A stretch of DNA of 64,000 nt from Clostridium_I sp047718555 (GCF_047718555.1 NZ_JBDNRK010000002.1:62001-126000), one strand, 5' to 3'; positions 1-9,352 are shown, counted from the first letter of the stretch. The notes: a model not told the origin generated them from the sequence alone. Translations and numbers: made by a program.

Positions 1-716
1 GTAATCTAAATTGTGTATTCTGCCAAAATCACGAAATAAGCCAGCAAAATATAGGAAAAAATGTTTCTATAGATAGGCTAAGTGAAATATTTATAGAGCA
101 GCAAAACAGAGGTGCTAATAATATTAACCTAGTCACTCCAACTCATTATGTTCCTCAAATTATAGAAGCCCTTAAAATAGCAAAAAAATCTGGCCTTCAC
201 ATACCAATTTTATATAATAGCAATGGTTATGAAAATATGGAAACAATAAAATTACTAGAGGGATATATAGATATTTATTTACCTGATCTTAAATATATGA
301 ATGACAAATATGCATTAAAATATTCAAAAGTAAAGAATTATTTCAAATTTGCATCAAGAGCCATAGAAGAGATGGTTAGACAATGTCCTGAGCCATCATT
401 TAATAAAGAAGGTATACTTACAAAAGGAGTTATTATACGACATCTAATGCTGCCAGGATTGCTTTTTGATTCAAAAAAAATAGTAGACTATATACATAGT
501 ACCTTTTATGATTCTGTTTATATTAGCATTATGAATCAATACACACCTATGTTTAACTCCAAAAACTATCCTGAAATTAACAGGCCTTTAAATAAGAAAC
601 ACTATGAGAGTCTTATAGACTATAGCTTAAACTTAGGAATTAAAAATGGCTTCATACAAGAAGAGGGAACAGTAAAAGAAAGCTTCGTGCCCCACTTTGA
701 TTTAAGAGGAGTTTGA
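1..716 (+). CDS. Radical SAM protein, PflX-like (5' end outside window)
   Basis: The open frame runs in from the left edge and ends at TGA 714-716; codons are in phase from base 3. The first residues read (C)NLNCVFCQN, the CxxxCxxC 4Fe-4S motif of radical SAM enzymes, with the first Cys codon straddling the window edge. The C-terminal part (RHLMLPG, SIMNQYTPM, VPHFDLRGV) matches what I know of the PflX / COG1313 group, annotated as putative pyruvate formate-lyase activating enzymes but of uncertain function. About 240 residues are present and the N-terminal domain is missing. There is no obvious terminator of its own; the hairpin at 774-810 is oriented for the opposite gene. Confidence 0.8.
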   Translation, partial: NLNCVFCQNHEISQQNIGKNVSIDRLSEIFIEQQNRGANNINLVTPTHYVPQIIEALKIAKKSGLHIPILYNSNGYENMETIKLLEGYIDIYLPDLKYMNDKYALKYSKVKNYFKFASRAIEEMVRQCPEPSFNKEGILTKGVIIRHLMLPGLLFDSKKIVDYIHSTFYDSVYISIMNQYTPMFNSKNYPEINRPLNKKHYESLIDYSLNLGIKNGFIQEEGTVKESFVPHFDLRGV

Positions 717-773
717 AAGAATCGTACAATAAACAACACTCTCTAGTTTTAATATTTTCTTAATAAAAAATTT

Positions 774-810
774 TTCGCTGGCAAAAACCAAAAGAATTTC
801 TACCAGCGAA
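774..810 (-). terminator. Intrinsic terminator of the H-NOX/MCP gene
   Basis: TTCGCTGG (774-781) pairs with CCAGCGAA (803-810). The A-rich run at 765-772 becomes a U tract after the stem on the minus strand. Confidence 0.75.
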
Positions 811-824
811 AGATTACTGAGTTT

Positions 825-2624
825 TTATACTTTGTACTTCTTAAGCTCCAATTCAAAACTTTCTACGAGACTTTTAAATTGACCTACCTTATCCGTTAAA
901 TTCTTAATCTGATTGGTATAATTACTTACGTTAGCACTCACTTCTTCTGAAGAAGCAGAATTTTCTTCAGCTATAGCCGCAAGTGACTCTATGTTATTAT
1001 ATATACTTGCTATTGAATCAGCCTCAACATTTAGCCTTTCTGCAGCTTTTATCATAGATTCCGAAACATTCTTAGCAGATATTTTTGCTTCATAACTTAA
1101 ATTTCTTACATTTTGTAATGAATCTATTCCATCTTCAAGCACACTATATTGAGTTCCTATATTCTCAACAAGTCCCTCAATATCTCCGACAAAATGTCCC
1201 AGGCTACTATTTATTTCTTCTACAGCATTTCTTGTTTCTTCTGCTAATTTTCTTACCTCTTCTGCTACTACATTAAACCCTTTTCCTGCTTCCCCTGCAC
1301 GTGCAGCTTCAATTGAAGCATTTAAAGCCAATAGGTTAATCTGCTCTGATATTTCTGAAACTATAGAAATAATTCCTCTGATATTTTTAGCCTCTCCACT
1401 TAATTTAATTCCTTTATCCTTAACTTCTTTAAATTTAGTAAGACTATTCATTATATTTTTACCAGTATCATCTACACTTTCATAACTATTATCAATTTTA
1501 TTAATAGCATTTTCAAGTTTTTCTTTATTAGCATTTTCATCTCTTACTACATCTTTTAAGGATTCTATATTTTCATTCAAAATAGTGGCACAATTCTGTG
1601 TGTTATTTGCCTGATCTACAGCTCCACCTGCTAATTGCTCTACAATGTTAGATATCTCATTTGAAGTAGTACTCATAAAATCTGAAATACTATTTATACT
1701 TTTTACAAAAGTATTCATTTCATCCGTTATACCTTTAATTCCCACAAAATCTTTACAGATAATTTTTTCATGGTTTATTATTAAATTATGAAATTCTTCA
1801 AAAAAATCTGAAGTTTTTACACTACTATCTATAACAAAATTATGATTGCTTATTTTTTGTAATTGTTGCTTTATAAAATTCTTAGGTCTAAGTAAAAGCT
1901 TTGTACCTACAAATGAAGATAAGGATGCAATAATTGCAGCAATAGTAATTTTTACAATATTGCTTGTCCCAAATAGAGGGATAAACAATACTATAGAAAT
2001 TATAAATGTAAATATTGCTACTTTAACTTCAATACTCTTTATAAATCCTAATGATAATAATTTATTAAATCTAAATACTTTTACATAATGTATATTCTTT
2101 TCAAAATTAATTTTTAGTTTTGCGTAGCTATCTGTTCTTTCAATTTCATCTATAGTTATATTTTCTTTAAAAAATTCTGCACTACCATTAAGTAGTCCAT
2201 ATAAATAATCAAACATTCCCCTTTTGGATTCATAAGTAAATATGGCTTCTTTGGCAGCTATTGGTTCAATAGATACAATTGGTGGTTTCGCTCCTGGAAA
2301 TCTTTGAGTCATCACTACATGAATATCAAAAAGTGATCTTAAAAATGAATATAAATTGTCATGCTGAAAAAATGCAGGAAAATCATTAAAAAATGATATT
2401 ACATTATCTCTACCTATTTTCCCCCAGAGATCTTTAACATCAGTATTGGTCTTTTTAGAAATGTGTGTTATTAAATTATTTACCTGATCATCATTAACAT
2501 TTTCAAGTGGTGAAAATATTTTTTCACTACCAAAGCCTGCTTGGTTCATAGCCTCATTAATTATAGAATCACCATAAAGTTTCCTACAAGTCTTTATCCA
2601 AGTCGCAACTACAGTTCCCTTCAT
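825..2624 (-). CDS. H-NOX (heme gas-sensor) methyl-accepting chemotaxis protein
   Basis: A chemoreceptor whose input domain is a heme-binding H-NOX fold at residues 1-185. From the ATG at 2624 the numbering matches Thermoanaerobacter H-NOX without gaps: proximal heme ligand His102, Pro115, the heme-propionate motif Tyr131-x-Ser133-x-Arg135, and distal-pocket Trp9, Asn74 and Tyr140. Two hydrophobic segments follow (about 200-218 and 224-248), then a long cytoplasmic MCP signalling domain with the conserved tip NLLALNASIEAARAGEAGKGF. There is no HAMP domain I can recognise. ATG also occurs at 2627; AGGAG lies 6 or 9 nt upstream, and the second ATG was chosen by homology. The protein should pass an NO/O2 signal to CheA. 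It is first-described-type for clostridia, with gas specificity inferred from the distal tyrosine. Confidence 0.9.
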   Translation of the reverse strand: MKGTVVATWIKTCRKLYGDSIINEAMNQAGFGSEKIFSPLENVNDDQVNNLITHISKKTNTDVKDLWGKIGRDNVISFFNDFPAFFQHDNLYSFLRSLFDIHVVMTQRFPGAKPPIVSIEPIAAKEAIFTYESKRGMFDYLYGLLNGSAEFFKENITIDEIERTDSYAKLKINFEKNIHYVKVFRFNKLLSLGFIKSIEVKVAIFTFIISIVLFIPLFGTSNIVKITIAAIIASLSSFVGTKLLLRPKNFIKQQLQKISNHNFVIDSSVKTSDFFEEFHNLIINHEKIICKDFVGIKGITDEMNTFVKSINSISDFMSTTSNEISNIVEQLAGGAVDQANNTQNCATILNENIESLKDVVRDENANKEKLENAINKIDNSYESVDDTGKNIMNSLTKFKEVKDKGIKLSGEAKNIRGIISIVSEISEQINLLALNASIEAARAGEAGKGFNVVAEEVRKLAEETRNAVEEINSSLGHFVGDIEGLVENIGTQYSVLEDGIDSLQNVRNLSYEAKISAKNVSESMIKAAERLNVEADSIASIYNNIESLAAIAEENSASSEEVSANVSNYTNQIKNLTDKVGQFKSLVESFELELKKYKV

Positions 2625-2643
2625 CATTCTCAACTCCTAATAT

Positions 2644-3330
2644 TTATAATATGATTTCCAGCTTATCAAGTTTCGCTAATGGCTTTATTTCCTTTACATA
2701 TACAGTTTGCGTTTTAACACCACTTCCACTGTTACTAACAAGTAACAATTTATTGCTATCTAGTTTTTTAATCTGTCTTATTATCACTTGATTATCATAC
2801 TCCAGTAAACATAATGAATTATTTTCTATTTCATGAATTGTATGAGCAAAGGCGATATCTCCCCTTGCAACTCTAAAGCCAATCATATCGTTATTTTGTA
2901 TTTCGACAAAAAATACTTTGTCTTGAGCATATCCTTCTATTTTATTTGCAATTATAGGAAGTTTTTTTGATGAAACAACTGTTTTCAAATCAGTCTTATA
3001 TACGGGAACATTCTTTAATATAGAGCCAAATGCATCATCCCACACAGCATTGACTTCTTGCTTTCTCACGTCAGGTTTTATGTACATTTTATTTTTAGAT
3101 ACATTAGCTTCTTTAGTTTCTTTTTGATCCTCTGCATACATATTAATATCATCTAAGTCTTTACCAAAAACTTTTGAAATTCTTTTAATAATAGCTTCAT
3201 TGGCAACCTTTCTGCCAGTTTCAAGTTCATTTACAAAACCTTCCGAAACCCCAAGTTTTTTTCCTAAAGCTTTCTGGTTTAATCCATTTTTAGTTCTTAA
3301 AGCCTTAATTTTTTCTCCAATTCTAGTCAT
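2644..3330 (-). CDS. XRE-family regulator with degenerate S24/LexA-like C-domain
   Basis: The N-terminal 55 residues are a Cro/CI-type helix-turn-helix (IGEKIKALRTKNGLNQKALG, then VSEGFVNELETGRK). After a linker, the C-terminal half looks like the S24 peptidase fold of LexA/CI repressors. At the place of the catalytic GDSM serine it reads NNDMIGF, and the usual lysine position reads IIRQIKK, so self-cleavage is unlikely. The track's longest frame starts at a TTG; the ATG at 3330 is preferred. It follows the DUF3783 gene directly and precedes the H-NOX/MCP gene by 20 bp, so the three are probably co-transcribed. Target and signal are unknown. Confidence 0.75.
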   Translation of the reverse strand: MTRIGEKIKALRTKNGLNQKALGKKLGVSEGFVNELETGRKVANEAIIKRISKVFGKDLDDINMYAEDQKETKEANVSKNKMYIKPDVRKQEVNAVWDDAFGSILKNVPVYKTDLKTVVSSKKLPIIANKIEGYAQDKVFFVEIQNNDMIGFRVARGDIAFAHTIHEIENNSLCLLEYDNQVIIRQIKKLDSNKLLLVSNSGSGVKTQTVYVKEIKPLAKLDKLEIIL

Positions 3331-3342
3331 ATTCACCAACCC

Positions 3343-3723
3343 TTATTTTTTTCGTCTTTCTGCCCATTTTCGTTCCTCTGCCAGATGTTCTAAAAGATCA
3401 TCAAAAGTCCAATTAATAGATGTTGGGGTCACTACTGCAAATATAGTTTTTCTATCTACGCTATTTCTAAATATCTTTATAGTTTTTTCAAGCTCTTCAT
3501 CGTCTAAATTATTGAATAAAACTACTTTTTCATTACTGACAGTTCCATCTGCTACCGGTAAAATTAAACCCTGTATAATACTTTCTATCTTCATCTTACC
3601 CATATGTTTATCAATTACTTTGAATTTCACAAGCTTATTACTTAATACAAGTTCGCCTATATTCACAATTTCTTCTTGATTAAAGCCATATATTAAAATT
3701 AATTTGTCATTATTAAGCGTCAT
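3343..3723 (-). CDS. DUF3783 family protein
   Basis: A 126-residue soluble protein with the pattern I associate with DUF3783: an N-terminal alpha/beta part, then VVLFNNLDDEELEKTIKIF, FAVVTPTSINWTFDDLLEHL and a charged Glu/Arg-rich tail. The family has no established function. Its stop lies 12 bp before the XRE regulator's ATG, so it is the probable first gene of a DUF3783-XRE-H-NOX/MCP operon. No transmembrane or signal segment is visible. Confidence 0.65.
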   Translation of the reverse strand: MTLNNDKLILIYGFNQEEIVNIGELVLSNKLVKFKVIDKHMGKMKIESIIQGLILPVADGTVSNEKVVLFNNLDDEELEKTIKIFRNSVDRKTIFAVVTPTSINWTFDDLLEHLAEERKWAERRKK

Positions 3724-3813
3724 GAACCTCGCCTCCCTAAAACTATGATGCTGCTATTTCAAAGTCTTATGAAATACTTTTAAAGAAATATTTATTTTTT
3801 AATATCTATTATT

Positions 3814-4329
3814 CTAAATTTTTTCCGGTTCATCATATTCTTTTCCAAAGGTATCTACTGTTACTTCTTGCATTATAATATCCTCTAATGGCTTATCTCT
3901 GTAATCAGTTTTTGCAGCTGCTATTTTTTGGGCTATATCCAAACCCTCTATTACTTTTCCAAAACCAGCATATTGCCTATCCAAATGAGGGGCATCTCCT
4001 ACCATTATAAAAAATTGACTTCCTGCTGAATCAGGTGACATAGCCCTTGCCATGGATAATACTCCCTCAAGATGCTTTATATCATTTTTAAATCCATTAA
4101 TTTCAAATTCACCTTTAATAGAATATCCAGGATTACCTGTACCGGTTCCGTTAGGACATCCTCCTTGTATTACAAAACCTGGTATTACTCTATGAAAGAT
4201 TAATCCATTGTAAAAACCTTTCTTAATAAGACTTATAAAATTATTTACCGTATTTGGTGCTAAATCTGGATATAATTCTGCTTTTATTATATCCCCATTT
4301 GATATTTTAATTGTAACTATAGGATTCAT
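3814..4329 (-). CDS. Cyclophilin-type peptidyl-prolyl cis-trans isomerase
   Basis: Catalyses proline cis-trans isomerisation in protein folding. It carries the cyclophilin signatures FHRVIPGFVIQGG (catalytic Arg) and GSQFFIMV, with HLDRQYAGFGKV near the C-terminus. At 171 residues it is a single-domain bacterial enzyme without a signal peptide, so it is cytoplasmic. The frame is open from an ATG at 4344, but GGAGGAG lies inside those first codons, 6 nt before the ATG at 4329, so the internal ATG is the likely start. It appears monocistronic; a long repeat element lies directly upstream. Confidence 0.9.
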   Translation of the reverse strand: MNPIVTIKISNGDIIKAELYPDLAPNTVNNFISLIKKGFYNGLIFHRVIPGFVIQGGCPNGTGTGNPGYSIKGEFEINGFKNDIKHLEGVLSMARAMSPDSAGSQFFIMVGDAPHLDRQYAGFGKVIEGLDIAQKIAAAKTDYRDKPLEDIIMQEVTVDTFGKEYDEPEKI

Positions 4330-4374
4330 ATCTATCTCCTCCATTATTTTCTATAATTTTATATCATTTATATT

Positions 4375-4533
4375 AGGCACATTCAAATAAATAACTAGTT
4401 AGTATGCTAGCCTATTTTGAATCCTACTACATCAGCAGAACCCTCAGATAGCTCATATCTTCGGAACCTGTTTCCTTGTATGATCCAAAATATACTTCGT
4501 ATCTTTGACATACTATTTATTTTCATATGCCTT
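4375..4533. repeat. Intergenic inverted-end repeat, long form (copy 1)
   Basis: About 159 bp. The left end AGGCACATTCAAATAAATA and the right end, read on the other strand as AAGGCATATGAAAATAAATA, form imperfect terminal inverted repeats. The interior matches the copy at 38266-38425 (for example CAGAACC and ACCTGTTTC-TTGTATGAT). It has no coding capacity and lies between the cyclophilin gene and murI. Confidence 0.75.
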
Positions 4534-4572
4534 ATTCATGATTATTATACACTAAAATCAATAAAAAAATAA

Positions 4573-4597
4573 GAAGTGTCCTATTACAAAACACTTC
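4573..4597 (-). terminator. Terminator of murI
   Basis: GAAGTGT (4573-4579) pairs with ACACTTC (4591-4597); the A-run at 4562-4569 provides the U tract on the minus strand. Confidence 0.75.
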
Positions 4598-4619
4598 CTA
4601 TTTATAATTTTATTCAGAT

Positions 4620-5390
4620 TTACATATTTAAAAGCTTATTACTTAATTCAAGTATCTTTTTATCTTCACAAGAATTTAATATTTCTACACTGCCTTTTTC
4701 ATCACTAAGGTTTAATAAATTTAATATAGCAAGCTTTCGCCTTAGCTGTTTAGCCGTGCCCATACTCCCATCTATTATAGGTACACCTGATGTGAGTTTT
4801 GCTATCTCATCCTTTATAAAGGGATAATGCGTACACCCTAAAACAACAGCAGCTATTCCATTATTTATGTATATAGATAGTTTTTCTTTTAAGTACTCTT
4901 CTAGTTCATTTCCACTTAAAATTCCAGCTTCTATTAATTCTGCAAGGCCAGGACAAGGCAAAGGAATTATGTCAGCTCTATCATTATATTTTTTTAATAA
5001 ATTATTAAACTTTTTTTCTGCTAAAGTTACCGGGGTAGCCATAATTAATACTTTACCTTTTCTATTAATCTCCACAGCTGGTTTTAATGCTGGCTCTATA
5101 CCAATAACAGGAATACTTGAATACTTTGTTCTCAAATCTTTGATTGCAGCGCTAGTAGCTGTATTACAGGCAACCACTAATGCTTTTATATTCTTTTCCA
5201 TAAGAAAATCAGAAACTTTAAAACTCAATTGCCTCACTTCATCAACGCTTTTAGTTCCATATGGTGCATTTTTTGAGTCACCATAATAAATAAAGTTTTC
5301 ATTAGGCAGAAGCTTTATTGCTTTTTTTAATACACTAATTCCACCAACACCAGAATCAAAGAAACCTACAGGTTTATTCTGAATTTCCAC
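4620..5390 (-). CDS. murI: Glutamate racemase
   Basis: Converts L-glutamate to D-glutamate for peptidoglycan synthesis in the cytoplasm. The 256-residue protein has the family N-terminus PVGFFDSGVGGISVL, both catalytic cysteines (ACNTATSAA and LGCTHYP) and YYGDSKNAPYG. Length is normal. The start ATG follows AGGTGAT. It is flanked by a terminator downstream and a structured repeat upstream, and appears to be a single-gene unit. Confidence 0.95.
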   Translation of the reverse strand: MEIQNKPVGFFDSGVGGISVLKKAIKLLPNENFIYYGDSKNAPYGTKSVDEVRQLSFKVSDFLMEKNIKALVVACNTATSAAIKDLRTKYSSIPVIGIEPALKPAVEINRKGKVLIMATPVTLAEKKFNNLLKKYNDRADIIPLPCPGLAELIEAGILSGNELEEYLKEKLSIYINNGIAAVVLGCTHYPFIKDEIAKLTSGVPIIDGSMGTAKQLRRKLAILNLLNLSDEKGSVEILNSCEDKKILELSNKLLNM

Positions 5391-5563
5391 GATATCACCT
5401 CAGTCAAGCATTTGAAAAAAAATGCCTTATACATCATATATTCTAAATTTAATTTTATTATAACTCATACATATACTTTATTCTATAATCAATCTTACTA
5501 CCTGGTAGACTTACAACAAATAATATTTACTTTTTAATAGTCCAAATCTATATATCCTTACGT

Positions 5564-5694
5564 AAAATTTATCCGATGGCTACCCACTCTAATACTCCCA
5601 TCTTATTCAAGTGGGAGTAAAGAGTGGCTACGTCCCTGGATAACGACTTCTAAGCATCAGATGGAATAAAAACTCCACCTGATGCCAAGAATTC
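5564..5694 (+). repeat. Structured intergenic repeat, copy S1
   Basis: Member of a three-copy family (see 20205-20386 and 26946-27073). Constant blocks are ATCCGATGGCTA near the start and CTACGTCCCTGGATAA in the middle. ATCC (5571-5574) can pair with GGAT (5638-5641); CCACTCT (5584-5590) pairs with AGAGTGG (5631-5637 region) around an inner hairpin with CTCCCA/TGGGAG. A second hairpin (GCATCAG.../...CTGATGC, 5654-5685) follows. The second hairpin has a different sequence from that in the other copies but keeps its shape. Confidence 0.7.
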
Positions 5695-5938
5695 TGTTTA
5701 TGTTAAATTATTACAATTTTGAAAATTCCGATGCAAAATATGGATAATATTGTGCATGAATTTTAACTATTAAGTAAATATTAATGATGTAGAAAAGAAG
5801 TTATTTTAAAATATCTGAAGTAAAATTTGTTAATTGATGGATATCAAGTCTTATTTGGGGTCAATTTAGAGTATTTTCATTTGGATTTAACATAATTTCA
5901 TTTTTCATTAACTTTAACTAAAAAATTTACAACTTATA

Positions 5939-5967
5939 TTGTATATCTTTAATAATTATATTATAAT
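5939..5967 (+). promoter_or_regulatory. Possible sigma-A promoter for glnN
   Basis: TTGTAT (5939-5944), 17-bp spacer, TATAAT (5962-5967). It would give a leader of about 315 nt including the repeat at 6113-6267. The region is very AT-rich, so chance matches are likely. Confidence 0.35.
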
Positions 5968-6112
5968 TAACAATATTACTGATATTTATTTCATAATATA
6001 ATTTTATATTTTATTATTATACATATGATAAATTTATTAGAGGTACTAATTTAGTTTCTCTTATCTCTAAATTAATTTAACACTATTATTTTTAATATTT
6101 TTGATATTTTCT

Positions 6113-6267
6113 AAGACATTTGAAAATAAATAGCCTGAAAGATATGTGGTATGTTTTTCATGAGACAGAAAAACAGATTCTCTAAGAATATCTTAGGTTT
6201 CTATAAACACAATGTTATGAAGAATATACTAACACATACTGACTGATTATTTTTTTGAGAATGCCTA
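6113..6267. repeat. Intergenic inverted-end repeat, long form (copy 2)
   Basis: About 155 bp, opposite orientation to copy 1. It starts AAGACATTTGAAAATAAATA and ends GAGAATGCCTA. The reverse complement shares interior words with the 4375 copy. It ends only 3 bp before the first in-frame ATG of the glutamine synthetase frame, so it lies in that gene's leader. Confidence 0.7.
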
Positions 6268-6288
6268 ATAATGAAAGGGGATTTTGTA

Positions 6289-8373
6289 ATGAGCAATTTA
6301 GTCGAAACTTTTGGTTCAAATGTATTCAGTGATTCAGTTATAAAGGAACGTCTTCCTAAAGCCACATACAAGGCTTATAAAAAGGCAATAGAAAAGGGTC
6401 TTGCTCTTGATTTAGATTCAGCAAACGTAATAGCTTCTGCAATGAAGGATTGGGCTGTAGAAAAAGGCGCTACTCACTTCACTCATTGGTTTCAACCATT
6501 AACTGAAACTACAGCAGAAAAACATGATTCTTTTATCTCTCCAACTGGTGATGGTAAATTATTATTAGAGTTTTCTGGTAAAGAATTAATCAAAGGAGAA
6601 CCAGATGCATCTTCTTTCCCTTCTGGTGGAATCAGAGCTACTTGTTCAGCTAGAGGTTATACTGCATGGGATATAACATCTCCTGCTTTCGTAAAAGATG
6701 GGTCTCTATATATTCCAACTGCTTTTATTTCATATACAGGTGAAGCACTTGACAAAAAGACACCTCTTCTTCGTTCAATGGAAGCTTTATCAAAACAGGC
6801 TGTTCGTGTTTTAACTGCACTTGGAAACACTACTACAAAAAAAGTTATAACAACTGTAGGACCTGAACAAGAATATTTCTTAGTTACTAAGGAATTATTT
6901 AATAAACGTCAAGATCTTATATACACTGGCAGAACTTTATTTGGTGCAAAATCTCCAAAAGGTCAGGAACTTGATGATCATTATTTTGGAACACTAAAAG
7001 AAAGAGTTTCTTCTTACATGAAAGAACTTGATGAAGAACTTTGGAAGCTTGGAATACCAGCTAAAACTAAACATAATGAGGTTGCTCCTGCACAATTTGA
7101 ATTAGCTCCAATATTTGGTACAACAAATGTTGCAACTGATAACAATCAAGTTACAATGGATCTTATGAAGAAAGTTGCATTAAGACATGGTTTGGTATGC
7201 CTACTTCATGAAAAACCTTTTGCGGGTATAAACGGATCAGGTAAACATAACAACTGGTCAATGAGCACTGACGATGGTCAGAACCTTCTTGATCCAGGTA
7301 CAACACCACATGAAAATACTCAATTCTTATTATTCTTAACTTCAGTTATAAAAGCTGTAGATGAATATGCAGATTTATTGAGATTGTCAGCTGCTAATGC
7401 TGGTAACGATCATCGTCTAGGTGCTAATGAAGCTCCTCCAGCAATTATCTCCATATTCCTAGGTGATCAATTAGAAGATGTAATAGAACAACTTGAAAAA
7501 GGAGCTGCTACTACTTCAAAAACTACTGGAAACTTATCTCTTGGAGCTTTAACACTTCCAGTACTTGTTAAAGATGCAACTGACAGAAACAGAACATCAC
7601 CATTTGCATTTACAGGAAATAAATTTGAATTCAGAATGGTACCATCTTCAGGAAATATTGCTGGTCCTAACATTGTTTTAAATACATCAGTTGCTGAAGT
7701 ACTTTCTGAAGTAGCAGATAGATTAGAAAAAGCATCTGATATAAAAGCTGAAATTCAAGCTATTCTTACTGAAACAGTTAAAGAACATAAAAAAGTTATA
7801 TTCAACGGAAATGGTTATTCAGATGAATGGGTAGTTGAAGCTGAAAAAAGAGGTCTTCCAAATGTAAAAACTACTGTGGAAGCTGCAAAGGCTTTAATCG
7901 CTGATAAGAATGTAACTTTACTTGAAAAACATAATGTATTAGATTCAACTGAATCACATGCACGTTATGAAGTTATTCTTGAAAATTATGCTACTACTAT
8001 AAACATAGAAGCTGAAACAGCAATTTTAATAGCAAAACGTCAAATTTTACCTGCTGTTATTAAATTTGAAACTAGTTTAGCTAAATCAGTTGCTGCTGTA
8101 AAAGCTGCTGGTGTGGACGCTAAAGTTCAAACTGAAATACTTTCTGAAGTAGCTGAATTAGCTGGTTCATTAAAGACTAAAATAGCTGATTTAGAAGCTT
8201 CAGTGGAAAAAGCTCAAGGTTTAGAAGATGCTTACGATACTGCTCACTTCTATAAATTTGACGTATTTGAAAAAATGGGTGAATTAAGAGAAGTTGCAGA
8301 TAAACTTGAAGCAATAGTAGGTGCAGAATTCTGGCCATTACCAACTTATGGTGAATTGTTATTCAGTCTATAA
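6289..8373 (+). CDS. glnN: Glutamine synthetase type III
   Basis: ATP-dependent glutamine formation from glutamate and ammonium. At 694 residues it has the GSIII size, far larger than type I or II. Recognisable parts are the GSIII-specific N-terminal domain, VGPEQEYF (metal-binding glutamates), HNEVAPAQFELAP, GINGSGKHNNWSM, NAGNDHRLGANEAPPAI and NRTSPFAFTGNKFEFRM, followed by a helical C-terminal extension. The frame is open from ATG 6271, but AAAGGGG lies 8 nt before ATG 6289, so MSNLVETFGS is the likely N-terminus. Ala/Lys-rich, highly expressed-looking codon use. It is a single-gene unit closed by a strong terminator. Confidence 0.95.
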   Translation: MSNLVETFGSNVFSDSVIKERLPKATYKAYKKAIEKGLALDLDSANVIASAMKDWAVEKGATHFTHWFQPLTETTAEKHDSFISPTGDGKLLLEFSGKELIKGEPDASSFPSGGIRATCSARGYTAWDITSPAFVKDGSLYIPTAFISYTGEALDKKTPLLRSMEALSKQAVRVLTALGNTTTKKVITTVGPEQEYFLVTKELFNKRQDLIYTGRTLFGAKSPKGQELDDHYFGTLKERVSSYMKELDEELWKLGIPAKTKHNEVAPAQFELAPIFGTTNVATDNNQVTMDLMKKVALRHGLVCLLHEKPFAGINGSGKHNNWSMSTDDGQNLLDPGTTPHENTQFLLFLTSVIKAVDEYADLLRLSAANAGNDHRLGANEAPPAIISIFLGDQLEDVIEQLEKGAATTSKTTGNLSLGALTLPVLVKDATDRNRTSPFAFTGNKFEFRMVPSSGNIAGPNIVLNTSVAEVLSEVADRLEKASDIKAEIQAILTETVKEHKKVIFNGNGYSDEWVVEAEKRGLPNVKTTVEAAKALIADKNVTLLEKHNVLDSTESHARYEVILENYATTINIEAETAILIAKRQILPAVIKFETSLAKSVAAVKAAGVDAKVQTEILSEVAELAGSLKTKIADLEASVEKAQGLEDAYDTAHFYKFDVFEKMGELREVADKLEAIVGAEFWPLPTYGELLFSL

Positions 8374-8390
8374 AATAAATTTAACAATAT

Positions 8391-8427
8391 AAAAATATTC
8401 CTTGTCTCTAAGACAAGGAATATTTTT
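8391..8427 (+). terminator. Strong terminator of glnN
   Basis: A perfect 16-bp stem (8391-8406 with 8412-8427), 5-nt loop, T-rich right arm. Nearly symmetric, so it could also serve proC transcripts from the other side. Confidence 0.85.
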
Positions 8428-8530
8428 ATATAATTTTAAAGATATAATTTTTTCATAAATTACTATATGTAGTTTCAGATTTATTATAAAATAGTATACC
8501 TATTCATAAGCTTTAGTTATATACAATTTA

Positions 8531-9331
8531 TTACATATTCTTGGCCTTTTCAGTACATACCTTAACCGCTTCTATTACAGCACCTCTAAATTTATTTTTT
8601 TCAAGGCTATACACAGCTTCTATTGTTGTACCACCAGGAGAACAAACTTCATCTTTAAGCTGTCCTGGATGCTTACCTGTTTCCAGTACCATTTTAGCTG
8701 ACCCAAGTACCGCTTGTGCAGCCATTTTATATGCCTTTTCTCTAGGTAATCCCTCTAATACGCCACCATCAGCCAAGGCCTCTATAAACATGTATACAAG
8801 AGCTGGAGAAGATCCACTTACACTGGTTACTACATCCATCAATCTCTCTTCTACAATTTCAGCTTCACCAAAGGCTCTAAAGATATCAACTACTAAATTC
8901 ATTTCATCATCTGTTACATTTCTGTTTCTACATAGAGATGCCATCCCCTCACCCACAAGTGCTGGCGTATTCGGCATTGCTCTTATAATCTTAATGTCTC
9001 TTCCAAAATAATTTTTAATGTTTTCTATACTCATTCCAGCTGCTATAGATACAATAACCACATTGCTTTTAACTAAAGCTTTAATCTTGTCAATTACATG
9101 GGCATATTTATTAGGTTTAACCGAAAGTATTAATATATCAGCGAACTCTGCCACTTTTAAATTATCATTGGTAGTTGTTACCTTAAATTTCTCCTTAACC
9201 TCTTGTAACGATGGATTTGATGGATTACTTATCATTATTTTTTGTGGAGAATAAAGCTTGGAAGTTACAATACCACCTATCATAGCCTTTGCCATATTTC
9301 CACATCCTATAAATCCTATATTCTTAGTCAT
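8531..9331 (-). CDS. proC: Pyrroline-5-carboxylate reductase
   Basis: Last step of proline synthesis, reducing pyrroline-5-carboxylate with NAD(P)H. The N-terminal Rossmann motif is IGFIGCGNMAKAMIGG; the C-terminal domain carries VTSVSGSSPALVYMFIEALADGGV and the family signature SPGGTTIEAVYSLE. Length (266) is normal. GAGGAGG precedes the ATG. It is divergent from proBA across a 148-bp gap that holds a perfect palindrome, so all three genes may share one regulator. Confidence 0.95.
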   Translation of the reverse strand: MTKNIGFIGCGNMAKAMIGGIVTSKLYSPQKIMISNPSNPSLQEVKEKFKVTTTNDNLKVAEFADILILSVKPNKYAHVIDKIKALVKSNVVIVSIAAGMSIENIKNYFGRDIKIIRAMPNTPALVGEGMASLCRNRNVTDDEMNLVVDIFRAFGEAEIVEERLMDVVTSVSGSSPALVYMFIEALADGGVLEGLPREKAYKMAAQAVLGSAKMVLETGKHPGQLKDEVCSPGGTTIEAVYSLEKNKFRGAVIEAVKVCTEKAKNM

Positions 9332-9352
9332 CTTTGTGCCTCCTCTTATACA

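Noticed and set aside
1085..1276. Plus-strand ORF inside the H-NOX/MCP gene and similar antisense ORFs elsewhere
   Set aside because: Shadows of real genes on the opposite strand; composition follows the antisense of the true frame.
5564..5694. Group I intron/IStron or known riboswitch for the structured repeat family
   Set aside because: No group I core (P, Q, R, S) sequences and no c-di-GMP, glutamine or other aptamer consensus I could recognise.
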